DNA from: Torymus aiolomorphi
Taxonomy: Eukaryota; Arthropoda; Insecta; Hymenoptera; Torymidae
Length of the DNA stretch: 64,000 nt
Assembly: GCA_036365515.1 (NCBI GenBank)
Contig: CM070873.1
Location: 26,766,085-26,830,084, forward strand
Direction: 5' to 3'
Under the pieces are notes generated by a model. It saw only the letters and a list, made by a program, of their open reading frames with translations, did not search any database and was not told the origin of the DNA. The translations under genes and the position numbers were made by a program. The first letter of the stretch is position 1. Each line of letters starts with the position of its first letter. Of this stretch, positions 22,881-34,659 are shown piece by piece.

Positions 22881-23670
22881 TTTTGCGATTATAGGTCTGA
22901 GAACGAATGTAATACGTGCTCTAGGTGTTCAGGGTGGCCGATGACGGAGTCTAGATGGTACGATCCGTAGCTTTTTTCGTCTAGGTGTCAGAATGCATTC
23001 AATGCGTGGTCTAGATATATATTCGGGGTAGCCGATGACGGAGACTAAGTGGTGCGCACCATAGGTTTCTCCCTCTAGGCATTGGAAATCATCGAATACG
23101 TGGTCCCCACATAAGAAAGTGATGGCAAATTGATAGCAAACCTACGACAACGGCAAAAACGGAGTCAGATTGACACCAAGTTGATATAAAAGTGGAGGTT
23201 TGGTTATCGGGCAGCAACTTTGTCTATTGGGGTCTAGGTGTTCAGAGTGGTCGATGAAAGTCTAAGTGGTGCACTCTGGTCTGAGTGCAGAGTGATCCGT
23301 AGCTTTTTGCGTCTAGGTGTGTGAATGCAATCAATGCGTGGTCTAAGTGGCCGGGTAGCCGATGACGGTATAGGTGATGCGTTCCGATGTTTTCATCGTC
23401 TATACCATGTTTTCGATGTGTTCGAATACGTAGAGCCAAAATGTACGGAGCGCATCACCTATAGATTCCATTATCAGCCACCCCAAAGAACCAAGGAACC
23501 AAGCCAACCACGCGTTTGATGCATTCCAAAACCTAAAGAAAATAAAACTGCAGAGCGCACCCCCTAGACGTCATCATCGACTATCCTGAACACCTGGACC
23601 ATCTATTAGATGCGTCCTGATATCTAAACGCAAAAAACTACGGAGCGCGCCACCTAGTCTCCATTATTGA
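22881..23670. repeat. degenerate direct and inverted repeat block, GATGACGG core
   Basis: Motifs of the type TCTAGGTGTTCAGGGTGG, GCCGATGACGGAGTCTA and TCCGTAGCTTTTTTCGTCTA recur about every 95-120 bp at roughly 22921-23045, 23230-23300 and 23340-23365. They then appear inverted (ATCGACTATCCTGAACACCT, GCAAAAAACTACGGAGCGC) at 23450-23660. The overall shape is a large imperfect foldback. Open frames inside are short and not conserved between units, so it is not coding. Confidence 0.65.
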
Positions 23671-24258
23671 GGCAGTGATATTATTAAAAATACTATATTT
23701 TAAAGAATGCTAGTACTATAACAGTTACAAGATATACATTTATGGGCAAATGTTTATATTGTAATTGTTACAAATTAACATTTTGTATGTACAAAATAAC
23801 ATTATGTATAATACGCCATAATTAAAAATACGTATGGTAACATTTACAATATATGATAAACATGATAAATCAAGGAGCGCGGGAGCGCTCCGAAGGCAAG
23901 TAACTGTCCAAATGTAGAAGAAGCCTGAGGGAGGACGACCGCAGTTCATATACTTTGAAATGGGTGTGCGAGAATTTCACTTTTTTTTTACGACTTTGCA
24001 TTATGTTTTATCTTATATTTAAATATATCAGTGGATAGCTTTTTTGATATACTACATGTATAAAAAATTTCAATTAAAAATATTATGTCGTTTTGATTTA
24101 TATCTAGTTTATATATTCCGGAGGGTTGTTTTCTGATTCTCTAAAATTTTTCTTCTTCTTCTTTTCTCTCCTCGATCAGCTGTTTTGTTCCGACCTCTGC
24201 TCTGTTATGATTGGTCAACAACAAGCTCCCATAATATAATATATACACATAATGTAAC

Positions 24259-24261
<3 letters not shown>
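23671..24261. other. no recognised feature
   Basis: AT-rich unique DNA. A chance minus-strand frame at about 23740-23949 has no family signature. Confidence 0.4.
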
Positions 24262-24339
<78 letters not shown>

Positions 24340-24361
24340 GTGAGTGAGAGAGTGAGAGAGA
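24262..24361. repeat. (GA)n microsatellite
   Basis: About 100 bp of GA dinucleotides ending in GAGTGAGTGAGTGAGAG variants. Confidence 0.95.
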
Positions 24362-24613
24362 GGGGAGAACATAAACAAAACTGTGACTCTATACGACAGC
24401 CTCAAAATATCTTATGTCGTATGGTATTTTTAGAATATACGTATAATTAGGTATAAAAAAAAAGATATGAATTTCAATCAGCTGATGGTATATGAGCATA
24501 CTTTTATACATATTAGATAAGTATTTTATAAAAAATTGATATAACTTAAAGAGATATACAACTTAAAAAAAAATAAAGAATAGATACTTTGTAAAAACTT
24601 TTTTCATTTTCAG

Positions 24614-25277
24614 ATTATAGAATTTTTTCACAGACTTTCAGGAGGTGGAATAGAAACAGGATTACAGAAATCTTTGGAGAATTTAGAACTGGAAAATCAC
24701 AGCTTTTACACTTTAGGCGTTAACTGCCAACTACATGTTGATATGGGAGGTCCAGAGGCTAAGTCCATATACATTGATGCCGAAGGTACTTACAGATCTG
24801 AAAGATTAATTGCTGTAGCTGAAACATATAACATCAGTGTACTTGATAATGTTCCAACTGCCCGTGCATACAACTCTGACCACCAAACTCAGCTTTTGAT
24901 AAAAGCCAGTGCTATGATGTCAGAATCTAGATACGGGCTACTGATAGTAGACAGTGCTACTGCATTATACACAGGACAGATTTTGCTAGAAGAGGAAAAT
25001 TGACAGCTCGCCAAATGCATTTACAAGTGGATGGTACAGCTAGTACGTTCGAAGGTGATCAAAAGATGCATTTACAAGTGGATGGTACAGCTAGTATGTT
25101 CGAAGGTGATCAAAAGAAACCTATTAGCGGCAATATTATTACCCATGTGCAACTAGACTTTATTTACATAAAGGAAGTGGTGGAACAAGGATACGCAAAA
25201 TTTGCGATTCATGCTTACCTGAAAGGGAAGCTACATTTGCGATAAATGCTGATGGAATTGGTGATGTTAAAGAATAG
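24614..25277 (+). pseudogene. RAD51 recombinase pseudogene
   Basis: A decayed copy of the RAD51 ATPase core. After a TTTTCAG acceptor-like site it reads GGGIETG, then changes frame for the Walker A block ([10 protein letters not shown]). It changes back for [35 protein letters not shown] and the Walker B strand [12 protein letters not shown] frameshift follows, with a TGA at 25001-25003. The other frame resumes at LTARQMHL but then jumps directly to QVDGTAS, losing about 40 codons. A 54-bp unit (MHLQVDGTAS..FEGDQK) is tandemly doubled at about 25015-25122. After [11 protein letters not shown] further shifts lead to [19 protein letters not shown] and TAG at 25275-25277. The N-terminal domain is absent. 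The match is to RAD51 rather than DMC1. Not functional as a recombinase. Confidence 0.88.
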
Positions 25278-25815
25278 TATTATTATAGAATTATAAGTAT
25301 TATTAATTTTTTTAATTACATTTATTATTTCAGTCACAGGCTTTACTGTTTTTTTTACTTAAAAGGCAAATACAGTTTGAAAAAGATTTATACATTAACT
25401 TCAAGATTTATGTACATCAACAACAAAAATAATCAGATAAGTATTAAATGACTAAATGTCTATTTTTAGAATATAAAATATCAGTTAGAGATGAACATTG
25501 AAACTTTGTGTTAATTTTTTATATTTTTTTCAGATTGTATAAGGAATATGATCCAAATTTGTACGTGATTGTACAAAATGAAGGAATCATTATAGTTTAG
25601 TTGAAGTTATATTCAAAAATTAGAATTTTTTATCTAGAATGGGGATCCACGCAAAAACTAGCAGGATAGAAGTTTTTAAACGATAAAAAGACCACAGTAA
25701 ACTTTTTCTACACAAGATTAAGATAATAATTTCAAGAAGTTATATCCATAAATAAATGTCAAGAAAGTTTTTGTTCTCTCAGTAATTCTTATAGTTAATA
25801 AATTGTTTCAAAAGA
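25278..25815. other. 3' flank of the RAD51 pseudogene, nothing coding
   Basis: AT-rich DNA. Part of it (about 25660-25790, with CCACAGTAAACTTTTTCTAC) is a diverged third copy of the tandem duplication that follows. Confidence 0.45.
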
Positions 25816-26665
25816 TTATATGAAATGGAAATTGAAGTATAGAAAAATGCCAGAACAATGTGTTATTTTGTGAATATTTGAACGAATAAAAGTGCTCCGA
25901 ATAATTTAATTTATGATTAGCTCATGGTAAGAGACGATAAAATGTTTCAGAGTCCACAGTAAACTTTTTTCTACACAAGATTTAAATAACAATTTCAAGA
26001 AGTTATATCCACAAATAAATGTCAAGAAATTTTTTGTTCTCTCAGTGATTCTTAGTTCATAAACTTTATTTTTAATTTTACAAGATGTGAGCAATGATAG
26101 ATTATTAATTCAAGTGATTTTATGTAAAAATTTCAACAAATCCAAGTGTTCAGAATAATGTAATTAATGATTAATGATTCATGGTGTGGGACGCTAAATG
26201 TTTCAGAGGAGCCATCTGTTTAGAGAACATTACAGTTATCTTAGTTCATAATCTGTTTAAAAAATTATATAAAATGAAAATTGAAATACAGAAAAATGCC
26301 AGAACGATGTGTTATTTTGTGAATATTTGAACGAATAAAAGTGCTCAGAATAATTTAATTTATGATTAGCTCATGGTAAGAGATGATAAAATGTTTCAGA
26401 GTCCACAGTAAACTTTTTTCTACACAAGATTTAAATAACAATTTGAAGAAGTTATATCCACAAATAGAAGTCAAGAAATTGTTTGTTCTTTCAAAGATTC
26501 TTAGTTCAAAAACTGTTTATTTTTAATTTTACAAGATGTGAGCAATGATAGATTATTAATTCAAGTGGTTTTGTGTAAAAATTTCAACAAATCCAAGTCA
26601 TGCTGAGAATAATGTAATTAATGATTGGTTCATGGTGTGGGACGCTAAATGTTTCAGATGGGACT
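25816..26665. repeat. ~445-bp tandem duplication (two full copies, one partial)
   Basis: The block beginning GGAAATTGAAGTATAGAAAA at about 25827 and ending GGGACGCTAAATGTTTCAGA is repeated from about 26277 with roughly 90-95 % identity by eye. A partial earlier copy lies at 25660-25790. The length is close to the satellite unit further right but the sequence is unrelated. No conserved reading frame. Confidence 0.75.
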
Positions 26666-27149
26666 TACTCGGACAACATGCCTGTGTTAACTGCTTTCCA
26701 ATTTGAAAAAGAAAAAAAAATAAGACCAAATGGATGCAAGAGTATTTTGTGAAAAAATTCTGTACCGGCTGCTATTACGGAAATGGGGTAGTTGAAATGA
26801 GATTATATTATGTTATTTCACAGTGATTCTTACTGGGATTCTTAGTGTTTCTTCATACAAGTTACAGTTGTCAAATCATGTGTGATCGAATTTTATATTT
26901 TATATAGTAAAAGTGTATATAATTTTGATTTTGATCAAAATGATTTAAAAATGTTGCTATTCTAAGATTAATTATTAATTATGATTTTACTTTAAATGTA
27001 ATGACTTTTTTTACTAACAACGAAAATTAATCAGGCAATAAAATAATGTATTATTTGTAAGTAATGTATGTATTAATCGACACGTGTTCATATTCTGTTG
27101 GTAATACAGTTAAAAAAAAATCAAGATAAGTATTAGTTGGGAATATTTA
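26666..27149. other. no recognised feature
   Basis: AT-rich unique DNA leading into the repeats that precede the large inverted repeat. Confidence 0.4.
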
Positions 27150-27384
27150 AGTTTCAAGAAGAATAAATTTTTAAGTACGTTCTAACAGCACAATTTGTCT
27201 ATACTCCTTTTAATTCTTCTAGTCTCTTCTATTCAATAAGTACTCTTTACAAATGGGAAAATTTTTTTCATGACTGTACAAATAATAATATTTGCTAATA
27301 TAATAAACTTTCTACGAAAGTATAAAATAAGGCAAGTATAGACGTTTTTTCTGAATAATCTATAAAAAACAACACATAATTTGT
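27150..27384. repeat. diverged partial duplicate of the inverted-repeat arm
   Basis: CTCTTCTATTCAATAAGTAC and TACGAAAGTATAAAATAAGG motifs, as found inside the arm at 27385-27720, occur here in the same order. The arm's outer part is therefore itself tandemly duplicated. Confidence 0.6.
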
Positions 27385-30291
27385 CTAGTCCTTTTATTTC
27401 TTCGAATCTCATCTATTCAATAAGCACTCTCTATAAATGGTAATAATTTTTTTCATAACCGTACAAAATGCTGAACAAATTATATGTAAGTAAGTACATT
27501 CAAACTGTTCACTCCCAATCAAACAAACGAAAGTTGTGAAATCAATTATCAAATAGTCAAGTAATGCAAACAACTGTCGGAAACTACTGTATGACTGTTC
27601 TTAGAAATGTATTCAAATTTGTTCATCTTTCTATAGAAATTAAACACAAGAAAGTACTGAAATGATATAAAACTTTCTACGAAAGTATAAAATAAGGCAA
27701 GTATAGACGTTTTCTTTGTATAATCTATAAAATAATAGTATTTATGATTTTTTAACATAAATCAAATAAATACCAGTCAAAAAGTCTTTCACTTCTTTGA
27801 GTCATTGTATGCTGAACAAATTATATGTAAATATTCAAATTGTTCACTGCAAATCAAACAAACGAAAGTTGTGAAATCAATTATCGATATAGTCAAGTAA
27901 TGCACACATATCTCGGAAACAACTGTAGACTGTTTTCAGAAATGTATTCTAATATGTTCATCCTTCTATACAAATTAAACACAAGAAAGTACTGAAATCA
28001 ATTTATTGTAGTCAAGTTCCCATAAGATAACTTGACTGACATAATAGAACTTTTCGTACCTTGCGTGTAAAATTACATTTTATGCCGACGTTATAACTTC
28101 AAAAATATTCAGCCAGTGGGCATAAAGTATTACTTAACGCCTAAGAGACGTAATAGCTCACATACTCCTGTACAAAACCTTATTGAACCTATACGCACTT
28201 TACGCCCGTGTGGGTGAAAATTATTTTATATCTATTATGCATTCTTTTCACTTCTAAAATTCATAAGAATTTTTTCAGATATTTACGAAAAGTCAAAGTT
28301 TTGAACTTTCTATAATATTACGCATCTTGGGAGGACAAGAGAAGTCTAGAGCTGCTCTAGCAGGGGTGGTTCTCCAATCTCCCACACATACTTGGCGGGC
28401 CCGGCGGTTTGCAGTTCAAGGTGTAGACATGGTCATTTCCATATATAAAGATCAGATAAAATGTATAAATGGGTTGCATTTACATATTAAATACTGATCC
28501 ACGAATGTATCACTCTGTTTTTAAATAGAAATTGCAAACCCGCGTGAAAATATCATATGAGATCTCATATATGTGAATATGGGACATCAGATATCATGAG
28601 ATTTCATATGAGATCCCACTCTGGTAGCATGTCCATTGCAATTTTGATGCAATTCTGCCGCAATTTACAGAAATTTAACGGAAATTGCATCAGACTATGT
28701 GTGATCTGTTACCTATTTCGTGCATATTTCTGCATTTTCAGTAAATTGCGGAAAAGTTACAACAGAATTGCAACATGTCGCAGCAGAATTGCAACAGAAT
28801 TGCGCAAGCCGCGCGAGGCAGATTGTGTTTCCAGGGCATAATATATAAAATTGCAGATAACTATATATATAATATATATGAGATCTCATATGAGATCCTG
28901 ATGGCTAAAATACACACATGAGATCTTATATGATATTTACTCGCGGGAAAAATACGTGGCTTATAAAATGGTTAGTAAAATCTAAAGTACTTTTGAGTAG
29001 ATTATTTAGTACAATTTATATACATTTTTATTTCATTCCTGTTTAAAATCGACGGACACAAGGAAAAATATTTTGGGTAATGTAAGTAAATCATGAAATT
29101 CTGCACATATGTAGGGATTATATATTTGAAAAGTATCAATTAAAAATTAGAGTCATTGTAATTATTTATTAATTATGGTGGACTTATAGGTATAAACATT
29201 TTTAATGAATTTATGCAAAAATTTAGCACATTTAGCTACATTTGCAAAGCCCACCGGTAAACTGCAAACCGTCGGGCCCGCCAAGTATGTGTGGGAGATT
29301 GGAGAACCACCCCTGCTAGAGCAGCTCTAGACTTCTCTTGTCCTCCCAAGATGCGTAATATTATAGAAAGTTCAAAACTTTGACTTTTCGTAAATATCTG
29401 AAAAAATCCTTATGAATTTTAGAAGTGAAAAGAATGCATAATAGATATAAAATAATTTTCACCCACACGGGCGTAAAGTGCGTATAGGTTCAATAAGGTT
29501 TTGTACAGGAGTATGTGAGCTATTGCGTCTCTTAGGCGTTAAGTAATACTTTATGCCCACTGGCTGAATATTTTTGAAGTTATAACGTCGGCATAAAATG
29601 TAATTTTACACGCAAGGTACGAAAAGTTCTATTATGTCAGTCAAGTTATCTTATGGGAACTTGACTACAATAAATTGATTTCAGTACTTTCTTGTGTTTA
29701 ATTTGTATAGAAGGATGAACATATTAGAATACATTTCTGAAAACAGTCTACAGTTGTTTCCGAGATATGTGTGCATTACTTGACTATATCGATAATTGAT
29801 TTCACAACTTTCGTTTGTTTGATTTGCAGTGAACAATTTGAATATTTACATATAATTTGTTCAGCATACAATGACTCAAAGAAGTGAAAGACTTTTTGAC
29901 TGGTATTTATTTGATTTATGTTAAAAAATCATAAATACTATTATTTTATAGATTATACAAAGAAAACGTCTATACTTGCCTTATTTTATACTTTCGTAGA
30001 AAGTTTTATATCATTTCAGTACTTTCTTGTGTTTAATTTCTATAGAAAGATGAACAAATTTGAATACATTTCTAAGAACAGTCATACAGTAGTTTCCGAC
30101 AGTTGTTTGCATTACTTGACTATTTGATAATTGATTTCACAACTTTCGTTTGTTTGATTGGGAGTGAACAGTTTGAATGTACTTACTTACATATAATTTG
30201 TTCAGCATTTTGTACGGTTATGAAAAAAATTATTACCATTCATAGAGAGTGCTTATTGAATAGATGAGATTCGAAGAAATAAAAGGACTAG
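27385..30291. repeat. large inverted repeat, two 1,032-bp arms around an 843-bp spacer
   Basis: Left arm 27385-28416 and right arm 29260-30291 are reverse complements of equal length. In the stretches I compared only about one mismatch per 100 bp was visible. The outer ends read CTAGTCCTTTTATTTC and GAAATAAAAGGACTAG; the inner ends read GGTTTGCAGTT and AACTGCAAACC. A 69-codon frame occurs identically in both arms (27549-27758 minus, 29918-30127 plus), simply because the arms are identical. The spacer contains the CCCGCG-ended element. The right arm's outer end touches a gag fragment. A diverged single copy at 34660-35810 shows that the original unit was one arm plus spacer. Confidence 0.9.
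28539..28947. mobile_element. palindromic element with CCCGCG termini
   Basis: Ends CCCGCGTGAAAATATCATAT and ATATGATATTTACTCGCGGG are inverted repeats. The interior has further ATATGAGATCTCATAT palindromes. A central insert of about 220 bp (about 28615-28835) rich in GAATTGCAACAG-type motifs is missing from the otherwise homologous element at 35551-35693. It occupies the spacer of the large inverted repeat. Confidence 0.75.
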
Positions 30292-31264
30292 TATTATATT
30301 TCATCGCAAACGATGTAGGTGAGACAAAGAAAAATGCCTTGTTTCTCACACTTCTAGATAACCAGGGATTCGCTCTTATACGAAATCTCTGCACGCCTGA
30401 ATCACCTTCAACAATGACATTCGCAGAATTATGTAAGTTGATGAAAGACCATCTAGAACCCAAGCCGACTGTGATCACAGAACGTTTCAAGTTCAAAGAA
30501 TGTAAACAAAAAGAAAATGAAGATGTAAAACAGTATGTGGCTGAACTTAAAAAGTTATCGATCTATTGTGATTTTGGCAACAATCTTATGACAGCAGCAT
30601 CAGAGATCAATTTGTATGGGGTGTGTCGAGTGATTCCATTAAGAAGATATAACTCCTCGGCGAAAAGGACTTGACTTACAAGAAAGCAGTAGAGTTAGCA
30701 ATAGCTTTGGAATGGGCAGTTAAAGACGTCGTGAAGATGGGAGCAGCGAGGAGTGGCAACAACAACAGTAACAGTCTCGATTTCGTTTCTGAGAAACAGC
30801 GGGGCGCACGAAAGAAAGGTCAAGACAAGAGCGTGTGTTTTTGCTGCGGTGAGAATAACCACATAAAAACAGAGTGTCGTTTTCGTGAGTATTCGTGTAA
30901 AGTATGTTGGAAAAAAGAACATTTGTAGGCCGTTTGCATAGCGAAACTTAATGAAAAAAAAGATAATGTTCTAAATAAGGATAAAAGTAAGGCAAACGCA
31001 AGCGACGAAAGCAGCAGAAATAAAGTAAAGCCGAGTTTACATCATTATATTTCGGAGGTAGAAGAGATTAATGAAGATCTCGAGAGGCTATTTTCTTTAG
31101 AAGGGGAGGAAGAAATTAGTAAAATTAATAAAGTCGAACCATTGGTAATTACGGTATGGGTAGAAATAGTTGAAATGAAATTTGAAATCGATTCGGGGTC
31201 TCCAGTAACAGATATAGGCGAAGTAGATTTTAATAATAATGCTAAGTTAAAAAACCGCTGCTAA
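30292..31264 (+). pseudogene. Ty3/gypsy-like gag and protease-start fragment, broken
   Basis: Remnant of an LTR retrotransposon polyprotein. The first frame has a gag capsid-like stretch (ANDVGETKKN, FAELCKLMKDHLEPKP, VITERFKF). A frameshift near 30610-30660 moves to a frame with DLTYKKAVELAIALEWA and a CCHC zinc knuckle (CFCCGENNHIKTEC). A second knuckle follows whose fourth segment is interrupted by TAG at 30926-30928. The frame then stays open to 31264 and reaches an aspartic-protease start (FEIDSGSPVT). The 5' end is cut exactly where the large inverted repeat ends, and the 3' end stops just before a family A repeat at 31321. No LTRs, reverse transcriptase or integrase are attached, so the fragment is inactive. 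Confidence 0.82.
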
Positions 31265-31320
31265 CTGCTTTAGCAGAATGCTTTCTCAAAGAGAATTGGT
31301 AAATTACATCAAATAATTGC

Positions 31321-31443
31321 TTCGTCCTAGAGGAAGCTTTGTGATAGTAAATTTTTGAGTTGTTGTAAAAACATGTTATAATTGTGTTCCGAGGTGTTAG
31401 GAATCAAAATACATGGTTTTTGAAAAATGTCTGTATGGATGTA

Positions 31444-31485
<42 letters not shown>

Positions 31486-32235
31486 TGTGTGTGTGTGTGT
31501 GTGTGTACGCCTGGTCTCAGCTTCTACTCGGTCGATTTTGACCGGACAGGTCTTTTTTTTTTTTTTTTTGGGTGATGGCAGGTCAAAAATCCGTTTTTTG
31601 ATTAGGGCGATGCGTTTTTGTTTTTTTTTCAAATTTTCGATTTTCTCAAAACTGTTTTTTGATTTTTTTTTAATGATAGGATCGAGTTATTCGAATCTGA
31701 TGGGTAGCGTTCGAAAGAGAATTAAAATACCTATATTTTCTAAAAAAAAAAAAAGTTTCTAGCTATCATGGTTCTTTTGTTATTAACAAAAACGTGTTTT
31801 TTTTTTAGAAGCTTATAACTCCTAAACTTAACGGTCAATTTTTTTGAGAAAAATTATGATAATACAGAATATAAATAGCTATAATCTGTTAAAATTTGAA
31901 TACATTCTGTAGGCTAGATTTTGAGTAAAAAATTGAAAAATGAAAAAAATCAGTTTTGTATGTCCAACGATTACAAGAGTAAAATTGACTTAATGGCTTC
32001 AAAATTCCTTTTAGAGGTAGATTTTTTATAGTTCTCGGTCGAGTTCTTTGGGCAAAATGATTGGTCCATAAATTTCAGAGATATTTGAGGTTAAAAATTT
32101 TTTGACATTTTTTTAAAATCGTAATTTCTCGAGAACGGCTCTATGTATCTGAATGGGGTGGATGGCATTCGAAAGAGAATTAAAATACCTATATTTTCTA
32201 TCTATCACGGTTCTTTAGTTATCATCAAAAACAAA
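31321..32235 (+). repeat. dispersed family A repeat with duplicated end
   Basis: Head TTCGTCCTAGAGGAAGC at 31321, a long GT microsatellite (31442-31506), CAGCTTCTACTCGGTCGA, GCTATCATGGTTCTTTTG, CCAACGATTACAAGAG and TTTCAGAGATATTTGAGG. After GAACGGCTCTATGTATCTGA it re-enters the GGCATTCGAAAGAGAATT block, the same internal duplication as in the 21690-22650 copy. No conserved protein. Confidence 0.8.
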
Positions 32236-32739
32236 AAGGCTGAATTAGGGATAGGTTTTAGGTGTTTAGGGGGTACGAATCCCTCACACCACGAAGTCCG
32301 ATACTTCGTGATGATCTTAGTAGGCCTCCCTTCTTGCTAAACCTCCAAAGAAAGAACGGGCGCCTAAGAAGATTCAACTAGTACCCTGGAAAAACAAAAA
32401 AAGAAGAAAAGAAAATTAAATATTATATTATACAAATGGGGATAACATTAAATTCGAGGTTTTATTTATTTTTTTTGTATTGATTTTATGCGTTTTTGAA
32501 CCTAAAGAGCAAGGCTAAATTAATTTTCGCGATTTTACATAATTTTAGAGCAGAGGGAGAGAATGAATTTCTTTATACGATAGGTAAAAAAAGTCACTTT
32601 TTAGAACATATTTTTACGTAGGATAACGCCGAAAATCATTCATGTGTTACAAAAATTAATTTAATCTCTAAATTAAAAAAGATTTATATTTTATTTTAAA
32701 AAAACGCGCAGTGATATCTACCGCTAGGTGGCGTGGAAT
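32236..32739. other. no recognised feature
   Basis: Contains GGTACGAATCCCTCACACCA and a short A-rich tract near 32390-32420; no family recognised. Confidence 0.4.
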
Positions 32740-33065
32740 GAGGAAACGTCATTGAGTAGGCATTCGATGATTTTCTTTTAATTTTTAAAAAACCAACCAA
32801 CAAAATGAATTAAAATGTTTAAAAATTATATCTATTATAATCTATTATAATTATGAATTATGCATTATGAATGCATTATATTCTGTATTATTATAATTTA
32901 TTTGTGAGTTATGAACTTTTTTAAAAAAACACGTTTTTGTTAATAACAAAAGAACAATGATAGCTATAAATTTTTTTTTTTCTTAAAAAATATGAATTAT
33001 GAAATATAAAAAAAAAACACGTTTTTGTTAATAACAAAACAACCGTGATAGCTATTTGTTTTATT
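32740..33065 (-). repeat. family A fragment, minus strand
   Basis: TTTTTGTTAATAACAAAAGA followed by TGATAGCTA occurs twice (about 32930 and 33025), with the GAGTTATGAAC block before it, matching part of the 41090-41260 region. A truncated, locally duplicated copy. Confidence 0.6.
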
Positions 33066-33139
33066 ATAAAATATATAGATATTTTACTTCTATTTCAAAT
33101 GATAACTTTATTTATCAGCTCAAAATTTATATAAATTTG

Positions 33140-33345
33140 ATATAAATAAATAATAAATAAATAAATAAATTTAAAAATTAACAATTTTTAATATTCATAT
33201 TCATAATTCATAAATTAATTTAATTATAATTATGCAATACATTTTTTAAAAATTATAAATTTTGTTATTAAAAATTAATTAAAGGAATCAACAAATTACG
33301 GTTGAGGAAGTTACGGGCCAATAAATTGGCAGCGGTTTTTTTTTA
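33140..33345 (+). repeat. family D fragment
   Basis: It contains TTGTTATTAAAAATTAATTA, AAGGAATCAACAAATTACG and AATTGGCAGCGGTTTTTT, the distal end of the family D repeat. Confidence 0.65.
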
Positions 33346-33807
33346 AATGTACATTTTAATATAAAATTTCATTCTTTCTGCATATCTGATTTTCCATAAA
33401 TACAATTATTCAAAATGATCAACAAAATTATATTTAAAATAGTTATGTAGTAATTATTAAATTGGAAATTAAAAAGTTTAATTATCACATGCTGTTTATT
33501 GAATTTATAAATTAATTGCATTTCTTCGAAATTTCTTCGGCGTTTTATTCGAAAACCTTCTAACTCATATAACTCGGCGAAGGTTTATTGACCAGTGAAT
33601 TTTTTTCTTTTTTTTAAATGTCAATTGTATATAGTTAATTTGAATTGAACGCACCTTGTATTCTTTACATCATGCCTATAAGTATATTTAGGAAACATAA
33701 AAAAACAATTATTCACAAAATCAAGTGGCACGCGAATACATTACTTGATGCGTTTATGTTTTCCTTAATTCTTTTGTCGCCGCATATAAAAAAGATTAAA
33801 CTTTTTA

Positions 33808-33879
33808 TGACAATAGCTCAGTAATCAGAACACCGGATTAGAATCCGCGGATCCGTGTGTTAGAGTCCCGGCTGTCGCA
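33808..33879 (+). pseudogene. tRNA-like sequence, probably a tRNA pseudogene or SINE head
   Basis: A 72-nt stretch has an A-box (TAGCTCAGTAATCAGAA), an anticodon-like hairpin around CGGATTAGAATCCG and a degraded B-box (TTAGAGTCCCGG). The acceptor arms TGACA and CTGTCG can pair in part. The T loop lacks the invariant TTC, the T stem pairs poorly and the anticodon stem is uneven, so it should not work. Nominal anticodon AGA (Ser), yet the long serine variable arm is absent. Confidence 0.45.
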
Positions 33880-34659
33880 TATTTATTACGCGACTTATTC
33901 ATTTTCATTCACTCTGTCGTGTACGTAACACTCTCGTATGCCAGTTGGTATTTTACCTTGTAATCCTTGTTTATAAAATTCAAGTAGAACTTGTGTTTCA
34001 TTACCGAAAGTTTTGAAAAACATTTCTTGTATTTTTTCAACTTTCTGCACCAAATCAAAAATTTTAGACTTGTTTTTACGTATGTTATGTCATGCCCTTT
34101 AGCTAGATAAGTATACGTAGCTCAGGTATAGGTTGTTCGAAAAAGGTTCGACCGTCGATAGGTAGTGAAAGCACGGGCTGATGTTTGTCTTTCTACTCTA
34201 CCCAATAGTTTATTACACCTTCCGAACAGAAAGTAGTGCTTGATGGCGAATGTCCAAGGAAATATTTTTTTTACATGAAGAAGGGTACTATTATTCCAGC
34301 ATATTTTTCTACCTCCCGTCTATAGCTTGAAAGTTTCGGAATTATCAACTTCAACTTCATTTAAAAAAATACTAGAAAAATTCATTAAAAATTTTTATTT
34401 TTACTCGTATAACTAAATTAATAGTGCATTACGATACGGGTGTGGAAGGTGATCATGAAAAGTCGAATGCTGTAAAAATCACCTTACGCACCAGTATCGT
34501 ACAGTATTTTATACCACAAGAACCGAATAATCATATTAAAGTTATGATTTTGAGGTTAGAGTGGTATAAATAAATTTTTGTGAAGTAAACTCAAACATTA
34601 ACTGACTTTTTCTATGAATTTGGTATTATAAAAAATATAAAACTGGATTACTTTTATAT
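33880..34659. other. no recognised gene
   Basis: Mixed-composition DNA downstream of the tRNA-like sequence; no protein family or known element recognised. Confidence 0.4.

Noticed and set aside
27549..30127. Identical 69-codon protein encoded twice (27549-27758 minus, 29918-30127 plus)
   Set aside because: The frame lies in the two identical arms of the inverted repeat, is AT-rich and is not kept open in the 34.7-kb copy.
30671..31264. Intact retroviral-type gag-protease gene
   Set aside because: A frameshift and an in-frame TAG inside the second zinc knuckle, truncation at both ends and no pol domains show it is a dead fragment.
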